This document shows positions 40,745-49,162 of a DNA stretch of 64,000 bases, in pieces. The notes under the pieces were generated by a model. The model had not been told where the DNA came from and did no database searches. It saw nothing but the letters and a program-made list of their open reading frames with translations. Origin of the DNA: Amaricoccus sp003258405 (lineage in GTDB: Bacteria; Pseudomonadota; Alphaproteobacteria; Rhodobacterales; Rhodobacteraceae). The stretch lies in the NCBI RefSeq assembly GCF_043226085.1, contig NZ_CP171225.1:2790001-2854000 (forward strand). The letters are read 5' to 3'. The translations under genes were made by a program, and so were the position numbers. Position 1 is the stretch's first letter. Every line of letters begins with the position of its first letter.

Positions 40745-42445
40745 ATGAGCATGAGATCCGAAGACCCGCTCGCCCTCCGCCCGAGTTTCGCGGAGATGTT
40801 CACGCCCAAGCTCGTGACCGTCCTGCGCGAGGGCTACACCCGCGCCGCGCTGCGCTCCGACGCGGTTGCCGGGCTCACCGTCGCGATCGTCGCCCTGCCG
40901 CTCTCCATGGCCATCGCCATCGCCTCGGGGGCCTCGCCCGCGCAGGGGCTCTACACCGCGATCTTCGGCGGCTTCCTCGTCTCCGCGCTCGGCGGCAGCC
41001 GCTTCCAGATCGGCGGCCCGGCGGGCGCCTTCATCGGCCTCGTCGCCGCCACCGTCGAGGCCCATGGCATGGGGGGCCTCGCGCTTGCCACCGTGCTCGC
41101 GGGGCTCATGCTCATGGCCGCGGGCTTCCTGCGCCTCGGCACCTACATCAAGTTCATCCCCTACCCGGTGACGGTGGGCTTCACCGCCGGCATCGCCGTC
41201 ATCATCTTCGCAAGCCAGATCGGCCCGCTCCTCGGTCTCCAGCTCGCCGGGCCCGAACCCGGCCCGATCCTCGAGAAGCTCCCGGTCCTCAGGGACGCCC
41301 TCCCGACGCTCTCCTGGCCCGCGCTCGCCATCTCGGCCGCCACCATCGCGCTCATCTCCGGCCTCAAGCACCTCCGCCCGCACTGGCCGGGCATGCTCAT
41401 CGCGGTCGTGCTCGCGGGCATCGCCACCGCGCTCTTCGCCCTCCCCGTCGAGACCATCGGCACCAGGTTCGGCGGCATTCCCACCAGCCTGCCGGCGCCC
41501 GTCCTGCCGGAGCTGAGCCTCGCGAAGATCCAGGCGGTGCTGCCGAATGCGCTCGCCTTCGCGCTCCTTGGCGCCATCGAATCGCTCCTTTCCGCGGTCG
41601 TTGCCGACGGCATGACCGGCCGGCGCCACCGCTCGAACTGCGAACTCGTGGGGCAGGGGGCGGCCAATATCGCCTCGGCGATCTTCGGCGGCCTCTGCGT
41701 CACCGGCACCATCGCGCGCACCGCCACCAACGTCCGGGCCGGGGCGCACGGGCCCGTCTCGGGGATGTTGCACGCGCTCTTCCTGCTCGTCTTCATCCTC
41801 GTGGCCGCACCGCTCGCCAGCTACATCCCGCTCGCGAGCCTTGCGGGCATTCTGGCCATCGTCGCCTGGAACATGGTCGAGAAACACGCCTTCGCCACGC
41901 TCCTGCGCGCCTCGCGCGGCGATGCCGCGGTGCTGCTGACAACCTTCCTGCTCACCGTCTTCCGCGATCTCACCGAGGCGATCGTCGTGGGCTTCGCGCT
42001 CGGCTCGGTGCTCTTCCTCCACCGCATGTCGCAGACCACCGCGATCACCAGCCACACGCCCCTCGTCTCCGAGGATCAGGCCGACACCCAGGGCGCCGAC
42101 CGCGTGCCTTACGAGGAATGCGAGGCGCGCGACCCGAATGTCGTGGTCTACCGCATCTCGGGGGCGTTCTTCTTCGGCGCGGCGGCTTCCATCGGCTCGG
42201 TGCTCGACCGCATCTCGGATCAGCACCGCGCGCTGGTGATCGATTTCGCCGCCGTGCCCTTCATCGATTCGACCGCGGCCAACACCATCGAGATCCTCAC
42301 CCGCAAGACCGGGCGCAAGGGCATGGAGGTGATCCTGACCGGTACCGCGCCGGATGTCCGCCGCGAACTCGTCGCGCATGGTATCAGGCCCCCGCTCGTG
42401 CGCTACGAACCCACCATCGCCGCCGCGCTGGGCGTGCTGAAATAG
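40745..42445 (+). CDS. SulP family anion transporter with STAS domain
   Basis: 566 residues. The family signature is near the N-terminus: AGLTVAIVALPLSMAIAIAS, then GASPAQGLYTAIFGGFLVSA and RFQIGGPAGAFIGLV. There are about 10-14 membrane spans with the central block LLGAIESLLSAVVADGMTGR. A cytosolic STAS domain lies at about 455-560 (VVYRISGAFFFGAAASIG, LVIDFAAVPFIDSTAANTIE). SulP proteins move sulfate, bicarbonate or C4-dicarboxylates; the substrate is not determinable here. ATG 40745 and 40751 are both possible starts. The XRE gene just upstream hints at dedicated regulation. Confidence 0.93.
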   Translation: MSMRSEDPLALRPSFAEMFTPKLVTVLREGYTRAALRSDAVAGLTVAIVALPLSMAIAIASGASPAQGLYTAIFGGFLVSALGGSRFQIGGPAGAFIGLVAATVEAHGMGGLALATVLAGLMLMAAGFLRLGTYIKFIPYPVTVGFTAGIAVIIFASQIGPLLGLQLAGPEPGPILEKLPVLRDALPTLSWPALAISAATIALISGLKHLRPHWPGMLIAVVLAGIATALFALPVETIGTRFGGIPTSLPAPVLPELSLAKIQAVLPNALAFALLGAIESLLSAVVADGMTGRRHRSNCELVGQGAANIASAIFGGLCVTGTIARTATNVRAGAHGPVSGMLHALFLLVFILVAAPLASYIPLASLAGILAIVAWNMVEKHAFATLLRASRGDAAVLLTTFLLTVFRDLTEAIVVGFALGSVLFLHRMSQTTAITSHTPLVSEDQADTQGADRVPYEECEARDPNVVVYRISGAFFFGAAASIGSVLDRISDQHRALVIDFAAVPFIDSTAANTIEILTRKTGRKGMEVILTGTAPDVRRELVAHGIRPPLVRYEPTIAAALGVLK

Positions 42446-42464
42446 CGGCGGAGGGGCGGCGCGC

Positions 42465-43046
42465 TCAGATCCGGGTGCAGTCGGGCTTCAGCCGCGCGGC
42501 CAGCCGCGGCATGCCCTTCGCGGCCAGCTCCATCAGGAATTCCGCCGGGCGGAAGGGCGGATTGCGGTAGTCCTCCCGCATCTGCCGGAAGGCGTCGATG
42601 CCGGCTTCCGGGTAGAGCTCGAAGGTCCGGCACAGGAAATCGTCCGGGTCGATCGCCTCCACATCGAAGGGCGCGAGCGCCTCCGCCGGAAAATCCTTCA
42701 GGTTGCGGGTGACGATATGCTGGGCGCCGCATCTGATGGCGGCGGCCAGTACATGCCGGTCGTCGGGATCGGGCAGCGTCAGCCCGTCGATCAGCGTCTC
42801 ATGCCCGCGCACCCAGGAATCGTCGAAGTGCGTGCGCATCGCCGCGACCTGGCGGTGGACGCTCTCGGCCCGGTCGGGTTTGCAGGCGAGCAGGGATCTC
42901 ATCCATTCCTCGACAATCGTGTCGCTCCAGCGGGCGCGAAACAGCCCGGCTTCATGAAAGCGCAGCAGGGCATCCCGCATCCAGAACGGATACAGGACGT
43001 TCGCGTCGAGAACGACGGTGAAGCGGTCGGCGTAATGCTGGCCCAA
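42465..43046 (-). CDS. PIN-domain protein, probable toxin of a toxin-antitoxin pair
   Basis: 193 residues. PIN nuclease acidic residues are visible: Asp in FTVVLDANVLYPFWMRD, Glu in TIVEEWMRSL, and the Asp pair in LPDPDDRHVLAAAIRCGA followed by HIVTRNLKDFP. This is a long PIN type with a C-terminal extension of about 60 residues (FDVEAIDPDDFLCRTFEL onward). PIN toxins of the VapC kind cut tRNA or rRNA. The gene begins 16 bases after the stop of an HTH protein on the same strand, which is the antitoxin-first order. Confidence 0.82.
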   Translation of the reverse strand: MGQHYADRFTVVLDANVLYPFWMRDALLRFHEAGLFRARWSDTIVEEWMRSLLACKPDRAESVHRQVAAMRTHFDDSWVRGHETLIDGLTLPDPDDRHVLAAAIRCGAQHIVTRNLKDFPAEALAPFDVEAIDPDDFLCRTFELYPEAGIDAFRQMREDYRNPPFRPAEFLMELAAKGMPRLAARLKPDCTRI

Positions 43047-43062
43047 GGCGGAATCGATCTGG

Positions 43063-43521
43063 TCAGTCGGCGTCGAAGTCCTGCCCGAGCCGCGCCATCT
43101 CCCGCAACGCTCCGCGCCGGCCCGCGTCGCGCTTGGCCTTGTAGGCCATCAGATCCTCGAGCCGGACCCGCCGGTGTGAGCCGACCTGGATATGGTCGAT
43201 GGTTCCGTCCTTCAGCAGGCCGCTCAGATAGGGCCGGCTGACATTGAGCAGATCCGCCGCCTGCTGCGTCGTGAGCTCGGCGCCCGTCGGCACGATGGTG
43301 ACCATGTTGTTGCGCGCGAGCAGGCCGAGCAGGTCGATCACCACATCGCCGACGGCGGGCGCGAGGCGCATCTCCTTGCCGTCCGCATCGACGAAGATCG
43401 TCAGCGAGCCGTCGTCGTTGCGCGCCCGCGCCAGCGCCGTTGCGGCATCGGCGGCGTTCGTCATCTCGTCATGGGTCGGCAGGCGTTTCGTGAGCGCGAC
43501 GACCCTGTCTGCGTGTCCCAT
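43063..43521 (-). CDS. HTH (excisionase-type) protein, probable antitoxin
   Basis: 152 residues from the ATG at 43521, preceded by GGAGGG nine bases upstream. An upstream ATG at 43617 would add 32 residues of low conservation. The C-terminal half carries LTTQQAADLLNVSRPYLSGL and LKDGTIDHIQVGSHRRVRLE, the MerR/excisionase-type winged helix used by antitoxins paired with long PIN toxins. The N-terminal half (SLTIFVDADGKEMRLAPAVG) may bind the toxin. It likely represses its own operon. Confidence 0.8.
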   Translation of the reverse strand: MGHADRVVALTKRLPTHDEMTNAADAATALARARNDDGSLTIFVDADGKEMRLAPAVGDVVIDLLGLLARNNMVTIVPTGAELTTQQAADLLNVSRPYLSGLLKDGTIDHIQVGSHRRVRLEDLMAYKAKRDAGRRGALREMARLGQDFDAD

Positions 43522-43830
43522 TCCTGTCTTCCCTCCGTGACGTCGCGGGCGTGTCTGCGGCGTTTCCGCGCCGAAACGGCTCTGCGGCGTGCAATCGACA
43601 AATAAGGTCTCAGGCATGTTCTCTCAAATGAAATAACCGTAATAATCGAAACAAGTGTAACCCGGCCGTGCCGGGCGGGCCGCGGTGCGCCCAGCGCGCG
43701 CTCCCCCTTGCCCGATCCTGCAAATCTAACCCAAACTGCTCACGCGCCGGTTAACCACGGGCCCGGAATGGCCCCCGGCGCTCCGCACGCGCCCTCGGCC
43801 CTGCCGGTCTCCGCGCAGCGTTTCACGGCC

Positions 43831-43920
43831 TGATTCATGATTTGTTAGCAACTTTATCAAGATATTTCAGACACTTGATTTCCGTTTCACCGTGAAAACC
43901 CTCGTTTTCACGGTGAAACG
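43831..43920 (+). repeat. Intergenic palindromic element B (related to element A at 5.84 kb)
   Basis: It starts ATTCATGATTTGTTAGCAAC, matching the opening of element A at 16 of 20 positions. Two palindromes follow: TTTCAC-C-GTGAAA (43885-43897) and TTTCAC-G-GTGAAA (43906-43918), centres 21 bases apart. The two also pair with each other as a 15-bp stem with a four-base loop (43885-43918). The element ends 18 bases before the stop of the convergent-reading RTX gene. Its orientation matches element A. The rest of the gap 43522-43830 is GC-rich and holds nothing I recognise. Confidence 0.7.
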
Positions 43921-43937
43921 ACCCTCCGGAGCCCCGC

Positions 43938-46004
43938 TCAGAGGATCAGATCGTCGGCGCTGAAATGCGAGACATGGGCGAGCGCGATCTCCATCTCCGG
44001 GCGGCCGTTCCCGGTCAGATCGACCAGAAGCCGGTGATGGGCCGCATCAAACCGGACCTGACCGCCGTCGCCATCGAAGGCGTTGCGGCCGATGAATTCG
44101 AGATGCTGATTGCCGTCGCGCAGCGGGTCGCCGTCGATCCGGACGAGATGAATCTTGTCGTCGCCGCGGCCGAAATCCGTGATGACGTCGCGGGCCGTGC
44201 CGGGCCGGGAATCGCGGAAGTCCGTGAAGACAAAGACATCACCATCTGCCCCTCCCGTCATCCGGTCGGCGCCGAGCCCGCCCACCAGCGTGTCCCTTCC
44301 CTCGTTCCCGGTCAGATTATCCCGGTCGTTGCCGCCAATGAGCTTGTCATTGCCCGCGCCACCCCGGATCGAATCGTTGCCGGAATTGCCCAGCAGCTTG
44401 TCGTTGCCGCCGGCGCCAAACATCTTGTCGTTGCCCCCGAGCGCATTGATCTCGTCGTCGAACACTGTGCCGACCAGCCGATCGCCCCGGCCCGTCGGGG
44501 CGTCCGCATCGCGGATCGTGCTGAGCGCCCGTACCGTGCCGAACCCGACGGTCTCGTCGGTCGTCGAGGTGAAGTTGGCCTCGCCCAGCCGGAAGACCAG
44601 CGTCTCGTTGCCTTCGGTGTGCCCGTCTCTGGCGAGATCCACCTTCACCCGCCGGACATCGGCGCCACCCGCGGTGAACTCGACCTCGCCCGAAAGGCCG
44701 GAACCGTCGAGATCCTTGCCGCCGATGGTCGGCCCGCCGCCGATCTTCCAGTCGACGGTGAAATTCGTGTCGCTCGATCCGAGCCGGACCACCGTGAAGA
44801 TGAGCGATCCGCCCTCGCGCGCCGCCGTCTGCGAGGCATGGGCAAAGACCAGCGTGTCGAAGACCCGCGCCGTCTCGGACCCGTCCGTGAGCAGCAGGGT
44901 GTCCGCATCTCCCGCAATTCCGGTGCTTCCGGTGCTTCCGTTCGATCCGGTGCTGCCGGTCCGGCCCGGTGCGCCGTCGGGGTAGAGGAAGAGCGAGCCG
45001 CCCGAACCGCCCGCCCCGCCGCGCCCGCCGGAGCCGCCGCTGCCGCCAGAGCCCCCGGAGCCTGCGTCCGCGGTTGCGCCTGCCCCGCCGAGCCCGGTGC
45101 GGATGGCCAGGGTGCCCTCGTTATAGATCCCCGCCGTCGCATTGCCGCCGAGCCCGCCGGGTCCGCCGGACCCGCCGCGGCCTCCCGCGCCGCCATTCCC
45201 GCCGTTCCCTGGCAGGAGGTCGCCAGGGAATGCGCCAAAGGCCACGCCGTCGCCGCCGTTCTGGCCACGCCCGCCATTGCCGCCGGTCCCCCCGCGCGCG
45301 CCTGCGCCTCCATCCCCCGCCGAGACGCTGACATCGGGTGTAACGGCGACGTTGATGACCTTGAGGGTTGCCGATGCATCGTTCCAGACCGCGCCAACGG
45401 CCATCCCGCCGGCCCCGCCGTTGCCGCCCCCTGTCCCGCTCTGGCCGCTGCCGCCGCTACGGCCGTTCATGCCGTTGTCGGCGGTGCCGAAGCTCGTGCC
45501 GGCCGTTCCGTTGGCTCCGGCCCCGCCCGTGCCGCCATTGCCGGCGGTGATGCCGATGTCGGCGAACTCGACGCCCGAAAGCGTGAGCCTGGCGAGGGAC
45601 TCGTTGTAGATCGTCGCGAAACTGCCGCCATTGCCGCCGGTGGTGCCGGCGAAGATGGAATTGAAGCCGTCGGACCGCGTGATGTCGAATCCGCCGAAAT
45701 GCACGCTGTCGATCCGGAGGTCGGTGCCGTCGTTATGCAGCAGCGATCCACCGCTGAAACTGTCGCTGGCGGAAATCGTGACATCGGCAAGCCCGTCGCG
45801 ATTCCGGTCGCCCTCGATGACGAGCACAGAATCGTCGTCGATGGTCAGGGACCGCTCGAGCGTGACGCGGGAAACGGCCTTGGCAAAGACAATGCGGTCC
45901 GCGCCCTCCGTCGCCTCCGCGAGCGCAACGGCTTCCCTGAGAGTGAGGCGCCCATCGTCGGGATCGGTGGTATCGCCGGAATGGGTTACGACAATTCTTG
46001 TCAT
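43938..46004 (-). CDS. Glycine-rich RTX (hemolysin-type calcium-binding repeat) secreted protein
   Basis: 688 residues from the ATG at 46004, preceded by AGGAAGGA. A parallel-beta-helix-like N-terminal part (ADRIVFAKAVSRVTLERSLT, VLVIEGDRNRDGLADVTIS) runs into a long GGxGG-rich zone (GGSGGSGGSGGRGGAGGSGG). A Calx-beta-like segment (REGGSLIFTVVRLG) follows, then about six RTX nonapeptides near 515-590 (GGAGNDKLIGGNDRDNLTGN). The C-terminus FSADDLIL suits a type I secretion signal. There is no N-terminal signal peptide. No type I exporter gene is in the window. Calcium-dependent folding outside the cell is expected; adhesion or matrix function is a guess. Confidence 0.82.
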   Translation of the reverse strand: MTRIVVTHSGDTTDPDDGRLTLREAVALAEATEGADRIVFAKAVSRVTLERSLTIDDDSVLVIEGDRNRDGLADVTISASDSFSGGSLLHNDGTDLRIDSVHFGGFDITRSDGFNSIFAGTTGGNGGSFATIYNESLARLTLSGVEFADIGITAGNGGTGGAGANGTAGTSFGTADNGMNGRSGGSGQSGTGGGNGGAGGMAVGAVWNDASATLKVINVAVTPDVSVSAGDGGAGARGGTGGNGGRGQNGGDGVAFGAFPGDLLPGNGGNGGAGGRGGSGGPGGLGGNATAGIYNEGTLAIRTGLGGAGATADAGSGGSGGSGGSGGRGGAGGSGGSLFLYPDGAPGRTGSTGSNGSTGSTGIAGDADTLLLTDGSETARVFDTLVFAHASQTAAREGGSLIFTVVRLGSSDTNFTVDWKIGGGPTIGGKDLDGSGLSGEVEFTAGGADVRRVKVDLARDGHTEGNETLVFRLGEANFTSTTDETVGFGTVRALSTIRDADAPTGRGDRLVGTVFDDEINALGGNDKMFGAGGNDKLLGNSGNDSIRGGAGNDKLIGGNDRDNLTGNEGRDTLVGGLGADRMTGGADGDVFVFTDFRDSRPGTARDVITDFGRGDDKIHLVRIDGDPLRDGNQHLEFIGRNAFDGDGGQVRFDAAHHRLLVDLTGNGRPEMEIALAHVSHFSADDLIL

Positions 46005-46385
46005 GGCACGGTCCTTCCTGTCGGCCCGCAGAGGACGCGGGGCATAGTCTTTTCGAGCAGGTGGCGGTGAGCGATGACGGGACGGATCTGGCTCGCAGGC
46101 ACGCCGCGGGAGCGAGCCTGTCGGAGCGTTTCGCCGGTCGCCGGCGGCCGTCCGAAACGAAATTGCAGCGGAGGGCAATGCCCCGCTGTAGCTATTCTCC
46201 AGTCTTCCGTTGCGTGGTCCCCGTTCCCCTGCAGAGGAAAGGCTAGTCCCGGAGGATAAATTCTGTCACGCTTTAAATTGTCGCACAGTAATTTTGATCG
46301 CATGCGGACACTATGCTCGGGTGTTCTGCCGCGTGGTCTTTGATCTGCCATCCCGGCGGTCTTGCAACCGCGCCTCGGTCCGCGT
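46005..46385 (-). promoter_or_regulatory. Upstream region of the RTX gene
   Basis: 381 bases between the RTX start and the stop of the AEC gene, both minus strand. A markedly AT-rich stretch lies at about 46245-46310, where the RTX promoter would be expected, but no consensus boxes were convincing. No gene is supported here. Confidence 0.3.
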
Positions 46386-47324
46386 TCACTGGCTTGCCGC
46401 GAGATAGAGCGAAAGGGTCAGAACGGAGAGCACGGTGGTTGCCACGACCACGCGCGCGGTCAGCAGTGCATCGCGCCCGTAGAAGGCTGCGAGCATGAAC
46501 GGGCCGGTGCCAGTCGGAAGCGCCGAGAGCAGCACCGCGGTCTGGGCCGCAGTGGCCGGGAGCCCGAGCAGGGGCACGGCGACGAGCCATGTGACCGCAG
46601 GCTGGACCGCCAGCTTCAGGACGACAAGCAGGAGCTCGGCGCTGCGCCCCTCTTCCGGGCGGCGGCCGGCATTGTCGGCGAGGAAGAGCCCGAGCGCTAC
46701 AAGCGCGCAGGGCGAGGCGGCCCCGCCGAGAAGATCGAGGAAGGTTTCGAGCGGCTTCGGCACCGGCCAGCCCGACAGCATGACGAGAGCCCCGACAGCC
46801 GGCGCGAGGAGGAGCGGGTTCCGGACCAGCGCGGAGAGCGTCCGCCGCGCAATATCCCGGCGGCGCATCCCGGAATGGAGCGCGCTTTCGATCAGCACGA
46901 TCGCGACGCCGAAGAGCACGCAGGCGGTGAGGATGGTCGCGAGGAGCGTTGCGGCCAGACCATCCGGGCCAATGACCGCAAGAACGAGCGGAAAGCCGAC
47001 ATAGCCGGTATTGGGATAGGCGGCATTGAGCCCGTCGATCGCGGCATCGGCAAGCCGGCGGCCGCGGCGCATCCGCACAAGAAGGGTGATCCCGAAAACG
47101 GCTGCACACCCGGCCGAGAAGGCGAAAATGAAGCCGGGTTGCCAGATCTCCGCGGGGCTCGCGTTCGCCATGATGTCGAAGAGCAGGGCGGGAAGGGCGA
47201 GATAGACCACAAGACGGTTCACCTCGCGGGTGGCATCCGGCCCGAGCGCATTGCTGCGCCGCGCGAGCCAGCCCGCAAGGATCAGGGCGAAGATCGGCAG
47301 GACTATGGCGAGGTTGGGGAGCAT
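46386..47324 (-). CDS. AEC family (auxin efflux carrier-like) transporter
   Basis: 312 residues and about ten membrane spans. Conserved blocks: VLPIFALILAGWLARRSNAL, VYLALPALLFDIMANASP, the NxGxxG-type crossing loop AAYPNTGYVGFPLVLAVIG, and the second repeat ALPTGTGPFMLAAFYGRDAL. AEC carriers export or exchange small carboxylates such as malate or malonate; the substrate is unknown here. It follows prfC on the same strand after 88 bases. Confidence 0.9.
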   Translation of the reverse strand: MLPNLAIVLPIFALILAGWLARRSNALGPDATREVNRLVVYLALPALLFDIMANASPAEIWQPGFIFAFSAGCAAVFGITLLVRMRRGRRLADAAIDGLNAAYPNTGYVGFPLVLAVIGPDGLAATLLATILTACVLFGVAIVLIESALHSGMRRRDIARRTLSALVRNPLLLAPAVGALVMLSGWPVPKPLETFLDLLGGAASPCALVALGLFLADNAGRRPEEGRSAELLLVVLKLAVQPAVTWLVAVPLLGLPATAAQTAVLLSALPTGTGPFMLAAFYGRDALLTARVVVATTVLSVLTLSLYLAASQ

Positions 47325-47412
47325 GGGGCCTCGATCCGGGGAACCCGCCCTCCCTAGCGCGCCCGGGCCGGTAAACCAATCCGTCTCGGCCGCGCGCGTC
47401 TCCGCCCGGAAA

Positions 47413-49005
47413 TCAGACCATCATTTCCTTTGTCGCGGTAAGCCGAAGGTCTGGATAATCGCGCTCCACGCGGTCGATGTCCCATTGCAGGCGGGTCATG
47501 TAGACCGGATCGCCGTCGTGGTCCTCGGCCATATGGCCCTTGTTGGCCTTGATGAAGGCCTCGATCTTGTCCTTCGGGCCCGAGATCCAGCGCGCGGATG
47601 TGAACTGGGTCGGCTCGAAGCGGACGGGAAGCCCGTATTCGAGCTCGATGCGGGAGGCGAGCACATCGAACTGGAGGGGGCCGACGACGCCGACGATCCA
47701 GCCCGAGCCGAATACCGGCTTGAAGAGCTTCGAGGCGCCTTCCTCGGCGAACTGGGTCAGCGCCTTTTCGAGGTGCTTGGCCTTCATCGGATCGCCCGCG
47801 CGGACGTTCTGCAGGAGTTCCGGCGCAAACGAGGGAATGCCGGTGAAGCGCAGGTCCTCGCCTTCGGTCAGCGCATCGCCGATGCGGAGCTGGCCGTGGT
47901 TCGGGATGCCGATGATGTCGCCGGCCCAGGCATCCTCGGCCAGTTCGCGGTCGTTGGCGAGGAAGAGCACGGGGTTGGAGATCGCCATCGGCTTGCCGGT
48001 GCGCACGTGCTTGAGCTTCATGCCACGGGCAAAATGGCCAGAGCAGAGGCGGACGAAGGCCACGCGGTCGCGGTGCTTGGGGTCCATGTTGGCCTGGACC
48101 TTGAAGACGAAGCCGGTGACCTTGTCTTCCCAGGCGCCGACGCCGCGGGTTTCGGTCGGGCGGATCTGGGGCGGGGGCCCGTAGAGCCCGATGCCGCGCA
48201 TGAGCTCCTGCACCCCGAAGGAGTTGATCGCCGAGCCGAACCAGATCGGCGAGAGGTTGCCGTCGAGCATGGCCTGGTGGTCGAAGGTGGGCAGCAGCTC
48301 GCGCGCCATCTCGACCTCCTCGCGGAGGGTCTCGAGCAGGTCCGCCGGAATGTGGTCGGCCATCCGCGGATCGTCGAGGCCTTCCATGCGGATGCTCTCG
48401 GCGCGCTTGTTGCGATCGGCGCGGTCCATGAGCTCGAGCCGGTCGTTCAGCATGTCGTAGCAGCCGAGAAACTCGCGGCCCATGCCGATGGGCCAGCTTG
48501 CCGGGCAGACGTCGAGCTGGAGCTCCTGCTGGATTTCGTCTATGATTTCAAAGGTATCGCGGGCCTCGCGGTCCATCTTGTTGCAGAAGGTGATGATCGG
48601 CAGGTCGCGGAGGCGGCAGACCTCGAAGAGCTTGCGCGTCTGGCTCTCGACCCCCTTCGCCCCGTCGATCACCATGATGGCCGCATCGACTGCCGTCAGC
48701 GTCCGGTAGGTGTCTTCGGAGAAGTCGCTGTGGCCCGGCGTGTCCACGAGGTTGAACCACCAGTCCTGGAAGGGGAAGGACATGGCGGAGGCCGAGACAG
48801 AGATGCCGCGATCCTGCTCCAACTTCATGAAATCGCTGCGAGTTCTGCGCGCCTCGCCCTTGGCGCGGACCTGGCCCGCCATCTGGATGGCGCCGCCGTA
48901 GAGCAGGAACTTCTCCGTCAGCGTTGTCTTGCCCGCATCGGGATGTGAGATGATCGCGAAGGTCCGCCGGCGGGCGACTTCGGGCGGCAGTTCGGGCGTG
49001 TTCAT
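47413..49005 (-). CDS. prfC: Peptide chain release factor 3
   Basis: 530 residues, matching RF3. G1 ISHPDAGKTTLTEKFLLYGG, then GISVSASAMSFPF (switch I), G3 LVDTPGHSDFSEDTYR, G4 ITFCNKMDREARD, followed by domain 2 (GFVFKVQANMDPKHRDRVAF) and domain 3 (PLQFDVLASRIELEYGLPV). It is the GTPase that recycles RF1/RF2 from the ribosome after termination. ATG 49005 gives the standard MNTPELPPEVARRRTFA start; the longer frame upstream is unconserved. Confidence 0.97.
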   Translation of the reverse strand: MNTPELPPEVARRRTFAIISHPDAGKTTLTEKFLLYGGAIQMAGQVRAKGEARRTRSDFMKLEQDRGISVSASAMSFPFQDWWFNLVDTPGHSDFSEDTYRTLTAVDAAIMVIDGAKGVESQTRKLFEVCRLRDLPIITFCNKMDREARDTFEIIDEIQQELQLDVCPASWPIGMGREFLGCYDMLNDRLELMDRADRNKRAESIRMEGLDDPRMADHIPADLLETLREEVEMARELLPTFDHQAMLDGNLSPIWFGSAINSFGVQELMRGIGLYGPPPQIRPTETRGVGAWEDKVTGFVFKVQANMDPKHRDRVAFVRLCSGHFARGMKLKHVRTGKPMAISNPVLFLANDRELAEDAWAGDIIGIPNHGQLRIGDALTEGEDLRFTGIPSFAPELLQNVRAGDPMKAKHLEKALTQFAEEGASKLFKPVFGSGWIVGVVGPLQFDVLASRIELEYGLPVRFEPTQFTSARWISGPKDKIEAFIKANKGHMAEDHDGDPVYMTRLQWDIDRVERDYPDLRLTATKEMMV

Positions 49006-49162
49006 GGCTCTGTCCAGCATGGCGGGGATATAGCGAGGGGGCGGGCCCTGCGCAATCTGGGGCATGTGCAACGCATGCACATTCCATGCACAGGGCGTAT
49101 GCATAGTGATTTTGTGGGGTATTTACGGCGGTCTGGCTGCAACGCACGCTGCGGAGCGACAG

